Origin: Proluteimonas luteida
GTDB lineage: Bacteria > Pseudomonadota > Gammaproteobacteria > Xanthomonadales > Xanthomonadaceae
Direction of reading: 5' to 3'
Length of the DNA: 64,000 nt
Assembly (NCBI RefSeq): GCF_021191695.1
Contig: NZ_JAIWPT010000017.1
Coordinates: 1-64,000 of the forward strand
Every line of letters begins with the position of its first letter. The first letter of the stretch is position 1. Positions 29,915 to 37,650 of this stretch are shown piece by piece. Under the pieces are notes generated by a model. That model had not been told where the DNA came from and ran no database searches. It saw only the letters and a program-made list of their open reading frames with translations. Position numbers and translations under genes: made by a program.

Positions 29915-30016
29915 GCCACGTCACCCCAGCAGTTGACACAGCCGCGTGCGCGGCGAGAACATGGCCCCGCTGCAGTGAATCCTGCAGCCGGGCTTGGCGG
30001 TCCGAAGCAAGCGGCG

Positions 30017-30048
30017 AAAGCCGCGTCGAGTGTTCTCCGCGGCTTTTT
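30017..30048 (+). terminator. Terminator after the int-xis segment
   Basis: AAAGCCGCG and CGCGGCTTT form a 9-bp stem around a 12-base loop, followed by further T and CG. It separates int-xis from the next gene block. A TTGACA at 29933 lies in the same gap (29915-30190) but lacks a convincing -10 partner. Confidence 0.75.
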
Positions 30049-30190
30049 CGTGTCCGGAAGCCCAGTTCTATGGGCGGCGGACGGGAGAGCCGCAAGGCTC
30101 GCCGGCGCTTGCCCGGTCCGCCAATCCCGTCCGTTCGCCCACCCGCATCGATGGCGTGGGCGGTTTGATCACCGAACTGGGGTGCACACC

Positions 30191-30499
30191 ATGGCACGTA
30201 GAAGCGCGGAAAAAGCAGATAGCCGGCCGTCGGCCGACGAGATGAGCACGGCAGTGTTCGGGCACGCGACCGAAGATGTTCTCGGTGTCGGCAGCGAGGC
30301 GGCCAAGACCTTGCACCACATGGACCACCTGTTCAGGGCGATCGGGCAGGAATGCGAGCACCGTGACCGCTGGTCCCATGAACGGGTGAAAGCGCTGGCC
30401 GAGATCGGCCAGTGGTACGCCGAGCGGATGGGGGATCACACTGCCTGCGAGATCGACGAAATGCGGGCTCATGCCGTTCGGGCTGGGGGTGCAGCATGA
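30191..30499 (+). CDS. Hypothetical element protein (first of a coupled trio)
   Basis: A 102-residue mostly helical protein with a charged N-terminus and the segment KTLHHMDHLFRAIGQECEHRDRW, followed by RVKALAEIGQWYAERMGDHT. No family is recognised. The ATG at 30191 follows a terminator; the stop overlaps the next start in ATGA, so it is the head of a small operon with the next two genes. The position after xis is typical of accessory or immunity genes in such elements, but no function can be given. Confidence 0.65.
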   Translation: MARRSAEKADSRPSADEMSTAVFGHATEDVLGVGSEAAKTLHHMDHLFRAIGQECEHRDRWSHERVKALAEIGQWYAERMGDHTACEIDEMRAHAVRAGGAA

Positions 30500-30804
30500 T
30501 CGACGATCTGGACCTGGCAACGACCACCGCGACCGACACTGCCACCGCTCCTCGAATTCCGGTGCAGATGGAAGAGGCGATCCAGCGCGTATGCCAAGCG
30601 CAGTCGGCATTGAAGATCGTCGGGGAATACGTGGAGAGCGGTGAGTTCGACGTCGACGAGTTCGTAGTCGGGCAGGCGTTGCTCGGGCTGTCCTCGGTGC
30701 TGGAGCAGTGCTACTGCACGCTGATGGACAATGACGAATGGGCCGCCGCAGGCCTGTCCTTCAGCTTCGCGCCGGCGGACACACCGGGAGCGCCAAGGGT
30801 ATGA
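30496..30804 (+). CDS. Hypothetical element protein (second of a coupled trio)
   Basis: A 102-residue acidic protein. After a Thr/Ala-rich N-terminus, residues about 25-80 are helical (MEEAIQRVCQAQSALKIVGEYV, VGQALLGLSSVLEQCYCTLMDN). The pattern is like the small phage proteins that appear beside DUF-type regulatory genes, but no named family is recognised. ATGA overlaps join it to both neighbours. Confidence 0.65.
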   Translation: MIDDLDLATTTATDTATAPRIPVQMEEAIQRVCQAQSALKIVGEYVESGEFDVDEFVVGQALLGLSSVLEQCYCTLMDNDEWAAAGLSFSFAPADTPGAPRV

Positions 30805-31022
30805 ATGACGGCCTGGCAGCCCCGGTGCTAACCGGAATGGAGCGGTATCTGGTCGACGTCTACCGGGCGCTCGACGAGCGGGACAGGCGAGAGCTCGAGG
30901 TCGCCATGCTCCGCCTGAGGAATGGTGCTGCCATTGATGAGGCGGCGCTGCAGCGGATTTTCGGCGATGCGCGATCGAGGGGCGTGCGGCGCGAGGACTA
31001 TCGCGCCATCGGCAACCACTGA
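30801..31022 (+). CDS. Hypothetical element protein (third of a coupled trio)
   Basis: A 73-residue protein with the helical repeat-like segment MERYLVDVYRALDERDRRELEVAMLRL followed by AALQRIFGDARSRGVRREDYRAIGN. It begins in the ATGA overlap with the previous gene. No family is recognised; the length and composition suggest a small DNA- or protein-binding factor, which is inference. Confidence 0.6.
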   Translation: MNDGLAAPVLTGMERYLVDVYRALDERDRRELEVAMLRLRNGAAIDEAALQRIFGDARSRGVRREDYRAIGNH

Positions 31023-31120
31023 CAACAAGCGGCCCGGCGCGCCCGGGCGCGCGTGTGGCGGCCTCGGAGGCGGGCGGCGCGATCCGCCGCCGCGTCACCG
31101 GCGGCTTCCCGGGGAGGGTA

Positions 31121-31148
31121 TTGCGTGATATCCAAGAATTTATATAAT
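31121..31148 (+). promoter_or_regulatory. Promoter of the higBA operon, placing the start at the first codon
   Basis: TTGCGT (31121-31126), 16 bases, and a perfect TATAAT (31143-31148). The -10 box ends six bases before the toxin ATG, so transcription should begin at or within a base or two of that ATG and give a leaderless mRNA. Confidence 0.6.
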
Positions 31149-31154
31149 CCTCGC

Positions 31155-31469
31155 ATGAAGGAGCTGTACTGGCTGGGTGCATCGCTGGACGACTTGCGCC
31201 AGTTCCCTGTCGACGCGAGAGCGGAGGCCGGTACGGATCTGCGGCTGGTACAGCGGGGCGTTGATCCGCGCGACTGGAAGCCGATGCCGGATGTCGGCAA
31301 GGGCGTGCGGGAAATCCGCATCCGCACGAAGGACGGTGCGTTCAGGGTGTTCTACGTGGTGGAGAGCGCGACGGCCGTGTATGTGCTGCACGCCTTCCAG
31401 AAGAAGACCCAGCGCACCAGCAAGCAGGACCTGGACAAGGGCAAGGCCCGTTACAAGCTGATTCCATGA
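31155..31469 (+). CDS. higB: RelE/HigB-type toxin
   Basis: A 104-residue toxin of the phage-derived Gp49-like/HigB branch of the RelE superfamily, ribosome-dependent mRNA interferases. Typical features are WLGASLDDLRQFPVDAR, GKGVREIRIRTKDGAFRVFYVV and the C-terminal VLHAFQKKTQRTSKQDL motif with the basic residues used on mRNA. It precedes its antitoxin, the HigBA order. A strong promoter ends just before its ATG. The product could stabilise the element in the host. Confidence 0.93.
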   Translation: MKELYWLGASLDDLRQFPVDARAEAGTDLRLVQRGVDPRDWKPMPDVGKGVREIRIRTKDGAFRVFYVVESATAVYVLHAFQKKTQRTSKQDLDKGKARYKLIP

Positions 31470-31480
31470 GGGAGAACGCC

Positions 31481-31783
31481 ATGCGCAAGACTGTTCGGGA
31501 CGAGAGCCGGATCACGGCATCCAGCGGCAACGTGTTCACCGATCTCGGCTTCAACGATGCCGAGGCGCAGGTGCTGGCTCTGCGCGCCGACCTGATGGCC
31601 CAGGTGGAGCAGACCATCAAGGCACGGCGGCTGACGCAGGTGAGCGCGGCGAAGGTGCTGGGCGTCAGCCAGAGCCGGGTTTCCGACCTGACGCGTGGGA
31701 AGGTCGAGAAGTTCAGCCTCGACATGCTGGTGACGTTCGCGGCGAAGCTGGGCAAGCCGGCGAAGATCGAGCTGGCAGCCTGA
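31481..31783 (+). CDS. higA: XRE-family antitoxin (HigA-like)
   Basis: A 100-residue antitoxin with a helix-turn-helix: RRLTQVSAAKVLGVSQSRVSDLTRG (about residues 45-69). The N-terminal SGNVFTDLGFNDAEAQVLALRADL is typical of antitoxins paired with Gp49-like toxins. The start at 31481 has GGGAG at the right spacing; an upstream ATG at 31466 overlaps the toxin stop (ATGA) and would add five residues. It should neutralise the toxin and repress the shared promoter. Confidence 0.92.
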   Translation: MRKTVRDESRITASSGNVFTDLGFNDAEAQVLALRADLMAQVEQTIKARRLTQVSAAKVLGVSQSRVSDLTRGKVEKFSLDMLVTFAAKLGKPAKIELAA

Positions 31784-31994
31784 TCGAACGCCGCGCCTAG
31801 GCCGACGGGCCGAACGCGCCGCAACCCTGCGGCGCTGGTGCGGCACTTCTACAGGGGCGCGAGAGTGCGCGATGGCATGAGACACGCCTGAGGGGGCAGC
31901 CTGGTCCAATGAACTGGTCGGCAGACTGCGCCAGCGGGGAATTGCGTCAGCGGAAATCAGCTACGCCGACTTTCAGGAGCTGACGACGTTCGGT

Positions 31995-32552
31995 GTGGCG
32001 CATATCGATTCCGGAAGTTACGCCCGGCAGATTGAGAAGGGCCGTGTGGTCGAGATCCACGCCGGCCACAGCTGGTGTGAGCTTGGTTTCGAGGATGCGG
32101 AAGATGCTGTTCAGGCCCGATTTCTGGAAGATGCGGTGTTGGCCTTCCCCACCACCGCGTCAGCGATGGTGGAATGGCTGGGACGGCAAGAGGGCGATGT
32201 GCAACTGGCGATGCCAGGCGGCGATTCGTTGCCCACCTACCTCGACGAGTGGATCGAAGCAGCCGAGCACCAGCTAGCCGGTCGCGTATCTGAGCATCCG
32301 AATGCTGCTGATCGAAAATCTTCGGAGCGCAAGAAGTTGACCCGAGCGGAGATCGCACGGGAGGGCGGGAAAAACGGAAACGCGGCCAACAGGAAAGTTC
32401 GGGGCAAAATCGTCGAGGACTATCGGACCGGTTCTATCGAGAGCAAGAATGCCGCCGCCGCGGCTCTCGCTGAGAAGTATCACAGGACACCAGGATCGGT
32501 CCGAAACCTCCTGAAGGGAGTGAACTACGAAGGCAACGGAGGGGGTGGATAG
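31995..32552 (+). CDS. Hypothetical element protein, possibly 5'-truncated
   Basis: A 185-residue frame starting at a GTG. The N-terminal half (YARQIEKGRVVEIHAGHSWCELGF, WLGRQEGDVQLAMPGGDSLPTYLDEWIEAAEH) looks globular; a charged linker with ERKKLTRAEIAREGGKNGNAANRK follows, and the C-terminal stretch SKNAAAAALAEKYHRTPGSVRNLLKG resembles a helix-turn-helix. No family is recognised. The frame stays open and protein-like for 114 bases upstream of the GTG, with no usual start codon and no Shine-Dalgarno at good spacing, so the 5' end may be lost. Confidence 0.6.
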   Translation: MAHIDSGSYARQIEKGRVVEIHAGHSWCELGFEDAEDAVQARFLEDAVLAFPTTASAMVEWLGRQEGDVQLAMPGGDSLPTYLDEWIEAAEHQLAGRVSEHPNAADRKSSERKKLTRAEIAREGGKNGNAANRKVRGKIVEDYRTGSIESKNAAAAALAEKYHRTPGSVRNLLKGVNYEGNGGGG

Positions 32553-32662
32553 CGCCGAAAAGCAGAAGCGCTGTCCATGCGTTATCCATGCGCTGTGCAT
32601 TCCGTTTGAGTAGCTGACCCGCAAGAGTCCCTCCACTGCCCTTGGCGGCAACCGGAGGTGAC

Positions 32663-32878
32663 ATGAAATCAGCTGAAACAATCCAAGTCGAAGAACCGCG
32701 TTACCTGCGGCCACGGCAAGCGGCCCTTCGCTACTCCGTGTCGACGGTGACGCTGTGGCGTCTGATCAAGGCAGGCGTCCTGCCGCAACCGAGGAGGCTC
32801 GGCGAGCGCTGCACCCTGCTGGACCGTGAGGCGACAGACGCGGCGTTCGAGAAGCATCTCGCGGGCGGTGCATCGTGA
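32663..32878 (+). CDS. AlpA-family regulator
   Basis: A 71-residue MerR-like DNA-binding protein of the AlpA/phage-regulator type: YLRPRQAALRYSVSTVTLWRLIKAGVLPQPRRLGERC contains the helix-turn-helix. The start at 32663 has a textbook GGAGGTGAC Shine-Dalgarno. AlpA controls prophage excision in E. coli CP4-57. Here it heads the coupled operon that runs to the end of the element, suggesting control of the replication and late genes. Confidence 0.9.
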   Translation: MKSAETIQVEEPRYLRPRQAALRYSVSTVTLWRLIKAGVLPQPRRLGERCTLLDREATDAAFEKHLAGGAS

Positions 32879-33105
32879 GCGCGGCGACGGTTCGCGCCGG
32901 CGCGCCGCCCGGCCAACATGGCGACGGCCCGACCTGGCAGGGTCGAGCCGTCGGTGCAGAGCTTGGGCGCGCGCTGCAGGGGTGGACGGACGATAGCACG
33001 GCACGCGCCGCATGGCTGCGCGTGCGCGCCTATGCGGCTCGTCGCCTATACCGTCGGCGTCGACCGAGCCGCAGTGCGGGCCGGTTGCTGGAGCGGCCGG
33101 CATGA
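32875..33105 (+). CDS. Small basic element protein
   Basis: A 76-residue frame beginning with GTG in a GTGA overlap with alpA and ending in an ATGA overlap with the next gene. The C-terminus is strongly Arg-rich (YAARRLYRRRRPSRS). No family is recognised. The double overlap argues that it is translated; the composition alone would not. Confidence 0.5.
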   Translation: MSAATVRAGAPPGQHGDGPTWQGRAVGAELGRALQGWTDDSTARAAWLRVRAYAARRLYRRRRPSRSAGRLLERPA

Positions 33106-33938
33106 GCGCGTATTCGTTCACCAAACTGTTCTCCAGCATCACGAAAAGCACCGTCTGGTGCGAGCCCCACACCACCGTGCGCGTCTGGATCGCGATGCTG
33201 GCCGACTGTGATCCGGACGGGTGCGTGCACGCCAGTGTTCCCGGTCTCGCGAACCTTGCCCGCGTGACCGTCGCCGAATGCGAGGCGGCCCTCGCCACGT
33301 TCCTGGGGCCGGATCCGTACAGCCGCACGCCGGACCACGAGGGCCGGCGTATCGAGGTCATCCCGGGCGGCTGGCGCCTGCTCAACCACAAACTGTATCG
33401 GGATCGTCGGGACGAGGGCGCACGACGAGTCCAGAACCGCGAGGCGGCGCAGCGCTATCGTGACCGCGGGCGTCAGCAACCGTCAGCGGAAATGCTGACG
33501 CCGGATGATGAAGGGGGATCGTCAGCCCATAGCAGATGTCAGATACCAGATACAGATAAGAAGCAGAAGCAAGAGCATAGGCGCGCGCGGGGCTCGCGCC
33601 TGCCTCAAGAATGGCAACCGGGCGATGCTGATTTCGAGTGGGCATTGAACGAGCGTCCCGACCTGGACATCCGGAAGGAAGGTGAACGCTTCCGGGACTA
33701 CTGGATCGCGAAGGCCGGCAAGGATGGCATCAAGGCCGACTGGCCAGCTACTTGGCGCAACTGGATCCGTAACGCGAATATCCAGGTAGGCCATGGCAGG
33801 AAATGCCGCTCCGAGTCGCGATCTGCGCGAATCGAGCGCGAGAACGGTGAGCTCGACAGACGGGAAGCACAGTCCCATGCCCAGCGATTTCTGGCGCCAG
33901 CCGGCGTTACGGCATACTTGGAAGGCGGCTCCGCATGA
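33102..33938 (+). CDS. Phage replication protein (DnaT/protein O-like)
   Basis: A 278-residue protein. The N-terminus (STVWCEPHTTVRVWIAMLADCDPDGCVHASVPGLANLARV, about residues 16-55) is the winged-helix domain of many phage replication initiators. A charged hydrophilic middle follows, and residues about 165-225 (LPQEWQPGDADFEWALNERPD, FRDYWIAKAGKDGIKADWPATWRNWIRN) form the DnaT-like module that recruits the replicative helicase. Overlaps of four bases join it to both neighbours. The element can probably start its own replication after excision; no origin repeats were found. Confidence 0.83.
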   Translation: MSAYSFTKLFSSITKSTVWCEPHTTVRVWIAMLADCDPDGCVHASVPGLANLARVTVAECEAALATFLGPDPYSRTPDHEGRRIEVIPGGWRLLNHKLYRDRRDEGARRVQNREAAQRYRDRGRQQPSAEMLTPDDEGGSSAHSRCQIPDTDKKQKQEHRRARGSRLPQEWQPGDADFEWALNERPDLDIRKEGERFRDYWIAKAGKDGIKADWPATWRNWIRNANIQVGHGRKCRSESRSARIERENGELDRREAQSHAQRFLAPAGVTAYLEGGSA

Positions 33939-34699
33939 GCGCGCTGGTGATTGCGAACGCGACCATCCGCCGGGACGATGACGGCCGCTTCTGCCTGAAT
34001 GACCTGCACAAGGCGGCGGGCGGGGAAGCGAGGCACAGGCCCGGCTACTGGCTTGCCCTCGACCAGACGCAGGCGCTGGCGATCGAGATCGAAAAAGCCG
34101 GGATTCCGGCTATTCGGAAGCGGCAACGTATCGGCACTTTCGTGGTGCGTGAACTGGTCTACGCCTACGCCATGTGGATCAGCGCGGTGTTTCACCTGCA
34201 GGTAATCCGCAGCTTCGATGCGCTGGTATCCGGGACAGCGGCGACCGATGCTGCGCTCGCGCTGCGCGATCCCGGAATCCTGCGGCAGCTGCTCGCCCAC
34301 CAGGTCGATGAACGACTGCGCCTCGAAAGGGAGGCGGCCCAGCGCGCGCCCCGCGCTGCTGCGTTCGACCGGCTGGCCGAGCAGCGTGGCGCGGTCTGCG
34401 TCACACAGGCGGCCAAGCTGCTGGAACTGTCGCCGCGCCGGCTCTTCGCCTTTCTGAGCGAGCGGCAGTGGCTGTTCCGGTCCTGCGACTTCGGCGCCTG
34501 GCAGGCCTTCCAGCGCCGGATAGATGAGGGCTACCTCGTCCACAAGATGGTGCCGGTGACGCATGGCAATGGCAGGGAGCGGCTGCATCCCCAGGCCCTG
34601 GTGACGCCGGCCGGTCTCGCGCGTATCGCCCTCCTGCTCGAGGCCGATCACGTTTCCAACCACAACCATGGAGCACATGATGATCGACCTTCCCGATAG
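33935..34699 (+). CDS. KilA-N / KilAC domain protein
   Basis: A 254-residue protein with an N-terminal KilA-N DNA-binding domain (IANATIRRDDDGRFCLNDLHKAAG, YWLALDQTQALAIEIE, VYAYAMWISAVFHLQVIRSFDAL; residues 4-95) and a C-terminal KilAC domain (AAKLLELSPRRLFAFLSERQWLFR, YLVHKMVPVTHGN, VTPAGLARIALLL; residues 150-240). Such proteins act as phage antirepressors or host-takeover regulators. The stop lies 20 bases inside the next gene. It may be the switch of the element. Confidence 0.92.
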   Translation: MSALVIANATIRRDDDGRFCLNDLHKAAGGEARHRPGYWLALDQTQALAIEIEKAGIPAIRKRQRIGTFVVRELVYAYAMWISAVFHLQVIRSFDALVSGTAATDAALALRDPGILRQLLAHQVDERLRLEREAAQRAPRAAAFDRLAEQRGAVCVTQAAKLLELSPRRLFAFLSERQWLFRSCDFGAWQAFQRRIDEGYLVHKMVPVTHGNGRERLHPQALVTPAGLARIALLLEADHVSNHNHGAHDDRPSR

Positions 34700-36008
34700 C
34701 AGTACCTTGCCGGCCGCCGGCAGCGACAAGACTCCGCAGCTGAAGTATCCCGGCGTGCACATGGGCACAAATGCCTCGGGGGGGCGGGTCTACAGTGATT
34801 CCGCCTCGGGCCTGCAGGATGCGATCTCCCGTTCCGATCGAATCGGGGCTGGTGGTGGCGCGGGCCCGGCGCCGCGCCTGTCCATGGGCGGGAGCGGCTT
34901 CGGTACGGGAATTGCCCAAGCTGGCGGCCGCGCACCCCTGGTGGCCGAACGCCCCCGGCCCCACGCCGCACCGTCGCGGCTGCGTTCCTGGAACGAGATG
35001 TCAGGCCAGGAGGGCACCGGCGTCGGGCCATCGGGAGGCACTCCCACTGCCGCGATGGTGTCCAGGCCCTACCAGTTCGCCGGTGAGAGCGGCTCCGATC
35101 CGTCGACGGCGAGAACGCCGGACGTCCGCCAGAACGGAGCCGCATCCGCTGCCGTTCCGGGTGCAAGCGTTGCGGAGGGAGGGCCGGTTGTCCGGCGGCC
35201 CATGCTGCAACGACCTGTTGCGGGGACGCCGAGCACTGCTCCCGAAGCGGCAGCCGGCGCGCAGCGCGCGCTGGGCGAGCATCGCCGCGCGACGCTGCAG
35301 GCACGAGGTGATGCTGCGTCGATCCTCAATCCAATGGGCAACGCCGGCGAACTGATGCGCCGATTCAACAGCAGCCAGCGCGGCTACCTGAACAAGGGGA
35401 GTCCGCAGGCACGGCGAATGGCGGGCGAGGCGATTCTTGGGCAGCTCGGCAGCATGAATGCCGCGTCGGCTGTTGGTCAGCAGGCCGAAAGCGCCTCGAT
35501 CCAGGCTGGGCAAAGTGGCGAAGCTGCCGCGAATGAGGCAGGCGCGCGTCGCCAGATGGAAGCCGACGCATTCAATGCCGATGACAGCTACCGGCAGCGC
35601 GCGCTGGCTACAGGCGCCGAGACGCGTCGCGCGGAGCTCACGCGTCCCACGCTCCAGACCGACGCCGACGGCAACCTGCTGCAGGTCTCGGGTACCAGTG
35701 CGGCGCCAGTGACGGGCGCGAATGGCTCCCCGGTTCGCATGCCGCAGCGGAGCACCGCCTCGCGCGACTACCAGAGCGAAGCCGACGACAGGATGCTCGC
35801 AGATCTTCTCGGCCTGCAGAAGGATCAGTTCGGGGAGTACCCCGAGGGGGCGCTCGACGTGGCCCGAAACCAACTCGCCGACCTGCGCGGAAACCGGCGA
35901 GGCAGCGGGCAGGGCTCGACCGACGTGCCCGAGGTCGGTGGCGCGCTCGACGGCCACCGCTTTCTCGGCGGTGATCCGAGCGATCCGGCCAGTTGGGAGG
36001 CCGAATGA
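34680..36008 (+). CDS. Putative virion/ejection-type protein, Ala/Gly/Gln-rich
   Basis: A 442-residue hydrophilic protein. Residues about 1-200 are low-complexity (Gly, Ser, Ala, Pro); residues about 200-320 form a helical, coiled-coil-like Ala/Gln/Glu-rich region (LGQLGSMNAASAVGQQAESA onward). The C-terminus contains DDRMLADLLGLQKDQFGEYPE. The look and the position directly before two giant proteins resemble the internal ejection proteins of short-tailed phages; no family is firmly recognised. GGAG six bases before the ATG at 34680 picks this start over ATGs at 34668 and 34677. Confidence 0.6.
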   Translation: MIDLPDSSTLPAAGSDKTPQLKYPGVHMGTNASGGRVYSDSASGLQDAISRSDRIGAGGGAGPAPRLSMGGSGFGTGIAQAGGRAPLVAERPRPHAAPSRLRSWNEMSGQEGTGVGPSGGTPTAAMVSRPYQFAGESGSDPSTARTPDVRQNGAASAAVPGASVAEGGPVVRRPMLQRPVAGTPSTAPEAAAGAQRALGEHRRATLQARGDAASILNPMGNAGELMRRFNSSQRGYLNKGSPQARRMAGEAILGQLGSMNAASAVGQQAESASIQAGQSGEAAANEAGARRQMEADAFNADDSYRQRALATGAETRRAELTRPTLQTDADGNLLQVSGTSAAPVTGANGSPVRMPQRSTASRDYQSEADDRMLADLLGLQKDQFGEYPEGALDVARNQLADLRGNRRGSGQGSTDVPEVGGALDGHRFLGGDPSDPASWEAE

Positions 36009-37609
36009 ACGAGCAGCGGCCTTGGGAGCGATTCGAGCCAGCTGCGGCGGCAGATGCGCCTGAGCCTGGGCCGGCAGGTGTCGAGGCGAGAGGCAAGGCG
36101 CGCACCGGCGCCGGGCCGGGACCATGGCAGCGTTTCGCGGAGGCGCCAGCACAGCTGGAAACAGCGGCCACGCCCCAGCCGACGAGTCCCGGACCACAGG
36201 CCCGGGCGCCAGCGCAGGAGGGCTCGGTGGCGGGGCCGTGGACCCGATTCCAGCGCCAGGCTGCTGTACCGAGAGACGCCAATATCGGTGATGCAACCTC
36301 TCCGGTCGGCGGCGCAGGACGGGTGAATGCGCACTCGGCTTCGGCATCGGGCGGTGACGCATCCCCGGGTGGCCCCTGGCGCCGTTTCCAGAGATCCACC
36401 GCAGTGCCCGCGGGGTCCCGGGACGTTGGCCCAGCGGATTCGACGGGTGGGCGGGCTCAGAAGGAAGGCGGCGGATTGCTGGAAACGATCCGCGAGCGTG
36501 GGCGGATGCTGGGCGAGAACTTGAGCGATGCCGGGGCATCGATGGCGGCGGGGGCGCGCAGCGCGCTGGCAGCGGTGAACGAGTGGGCGGCGGAGCGTGA
36601 ACGCGACATGGCGAGCGAGGCCGGTAGCGGGTCGACGATGGCGGCGGTCCGGTACGCAGAAGGGGATCGTGCGCATGCGGCGCAGCGGCGAGCGGCAGCG
36701 GATGACCAGGCGCAGGCGGTGGTCGACCGGTATGAGGATGGCTCTCCGGGTTACCACGCGATGGGAATCGCCCGCTCGGCCCCGATGATGGCGGCGGCCG
36801 TAGCGACCCGTAGCCCCAGCCTGGGCGCCCTGGCGATCGGTGCCGGTACCGCAGCGGAGCAGCGCAGCCAGGCGCTGGCCGATGGCGCAACCCCGGACCA
36901 AGCCACGGCCAGCGGGCTCGCGCACGGCACACTGGAGGGCACGATGGACGCGGTGACGTTGGGCATCGCGCGCTGGGGCTTCGCGCCTGTCAAGGCCATT
37001 CTGGCCAAGCGGTTCGGGGAATCCGTGGCGACCAGGATGCTTCAGCAGGCGTCCGCGACGGCGCCACGGCGGCTCGCGCTTGCAGCAGCGGAAGGCGCGG
37101 CGAGCGAGGTCCCGACGACGCTCGGACAGATGGCATCCGACGAGTTGATACTCGGCACTGACTACACCGGCGAGGATTACGCCCGAGGCATCCGTGACAG
37201 CGTGGTGCAGGGGGCGGCGATGTCTGGCGGGGTCTATGCGGTGACCGCGCCGCTGCGCCGATCGGGCAGCCCCCGTGCAGACGGACCTGCTGCGGCCACT
37301 CGTCCGGAAGGTGGAGGTGGCCCCGGTATCGACCAGTCCGTGCAGGATGCCGGTGCCGGCACCGGCGTTCCGGGAATGCCCGGAACGGGAGACGCTGCGG
37401 GCGCGCCACCCGTGGCACGGGGGGCAAGGCCTGCATCTGGTGTACCCGTCAGCGAGCTGTCACCGGACGTAGCCACGCAAGCCGACGCGATGCGTGCGCA
37501 GGCTGCTGAGCTTGCCACCAGCGGTACGCTTGGGCGAGCGGCGGGCGACGTGCTGAATATCCGTGCAGGCGAGCTTGAGGCGCAGCATGCGCATATAAGG
37601 GGCGTTTAA
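36005..37609 (+). CDS. N-terminal part of a giant element protein, with four PWxRF repeats
   Basis: A 534-residue product. The first 130 residues hold four short repeats, PWERF, PWQRF, PWTRF and PWRRF, separated by Pro/Ala-rich linkers; similar PW-x-x-F/Y motifs occur in phage virion-associated proteins. Residues about 245-400 form a glycine/alanine-rich helical, membrane-interacting-looking region (APMMAAAVATRSPSLGALAIGAG, ATPDQATASGLAHGTLEGTMDAV). The reading frame ends in a TAA created by an 11-bp tandem duplication (37596-37617); without one copy it runs on into the next 1,259-residue frame. The start overlaps the previous stop (ATGA). Confidence 0.7.
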   Translation: MNEQRPWERFEPAAAADAPEPGPAGVEARGKARTGAGPGPWQRFAEAPAQLETAATPQPTSPGPQARAPAQEGSVAGPWTRFQRQAAVPRDANIGDATSPVGGAGRVNAHSASASGGDASPGGPWRRFQRSTAVPAGSRDVGPADSTGGRAQKEGGGLLETIRERGRMLGENLSDAGASMAAGARSALAAVNEWAAERERDMASEAGSGSTMAAVRYAEGDRAHAAQRRAAADDQAQAVVDRYEDGSPGYHAMGIARSAPMMAAAVATRSPSLGALAIGAGTAAEQRSQALADGATPDQATASGLAHGTLEGTMDAVTLGIARWGFAPVKAILAKRFGESVATRMLQQASATAPRRLALAAAEGAASEVPTTLGQMASDELILGTDYTGEDYARGIRDSVVQGAAMSGGVYAVTAPLRRSGSPRADGPAAATRPEGGGGPGIDQSVQDAGAGTGVPGMPGTGDAAGAPPVARGARPASGVPVSELSPDVATQADAMRAQAAELATSGTLGRAAGDVLNIRAGELEAQHAHIRGV

Positions 37610-37617
37610 GGGGCGTT
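37596..37617 (+). repeat. Perfect 11-bp tandem duplication splitting one gene
   Basis: TAAGGGGCGTT occurs twice in direct succession. The first base triplet of the second copy is the stop of the upstream frame. Removing one copy puts the codons GTT-GGA-GGC-GCG and the following ATG at 37651 in the upstream frame, giving one continuous 1,804-codon gene. Confidence 0.9.
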
Positions 37618-37650
37618 GGAGGCGCGCCGGCCGCGGCTGGGCCGGCCAGC

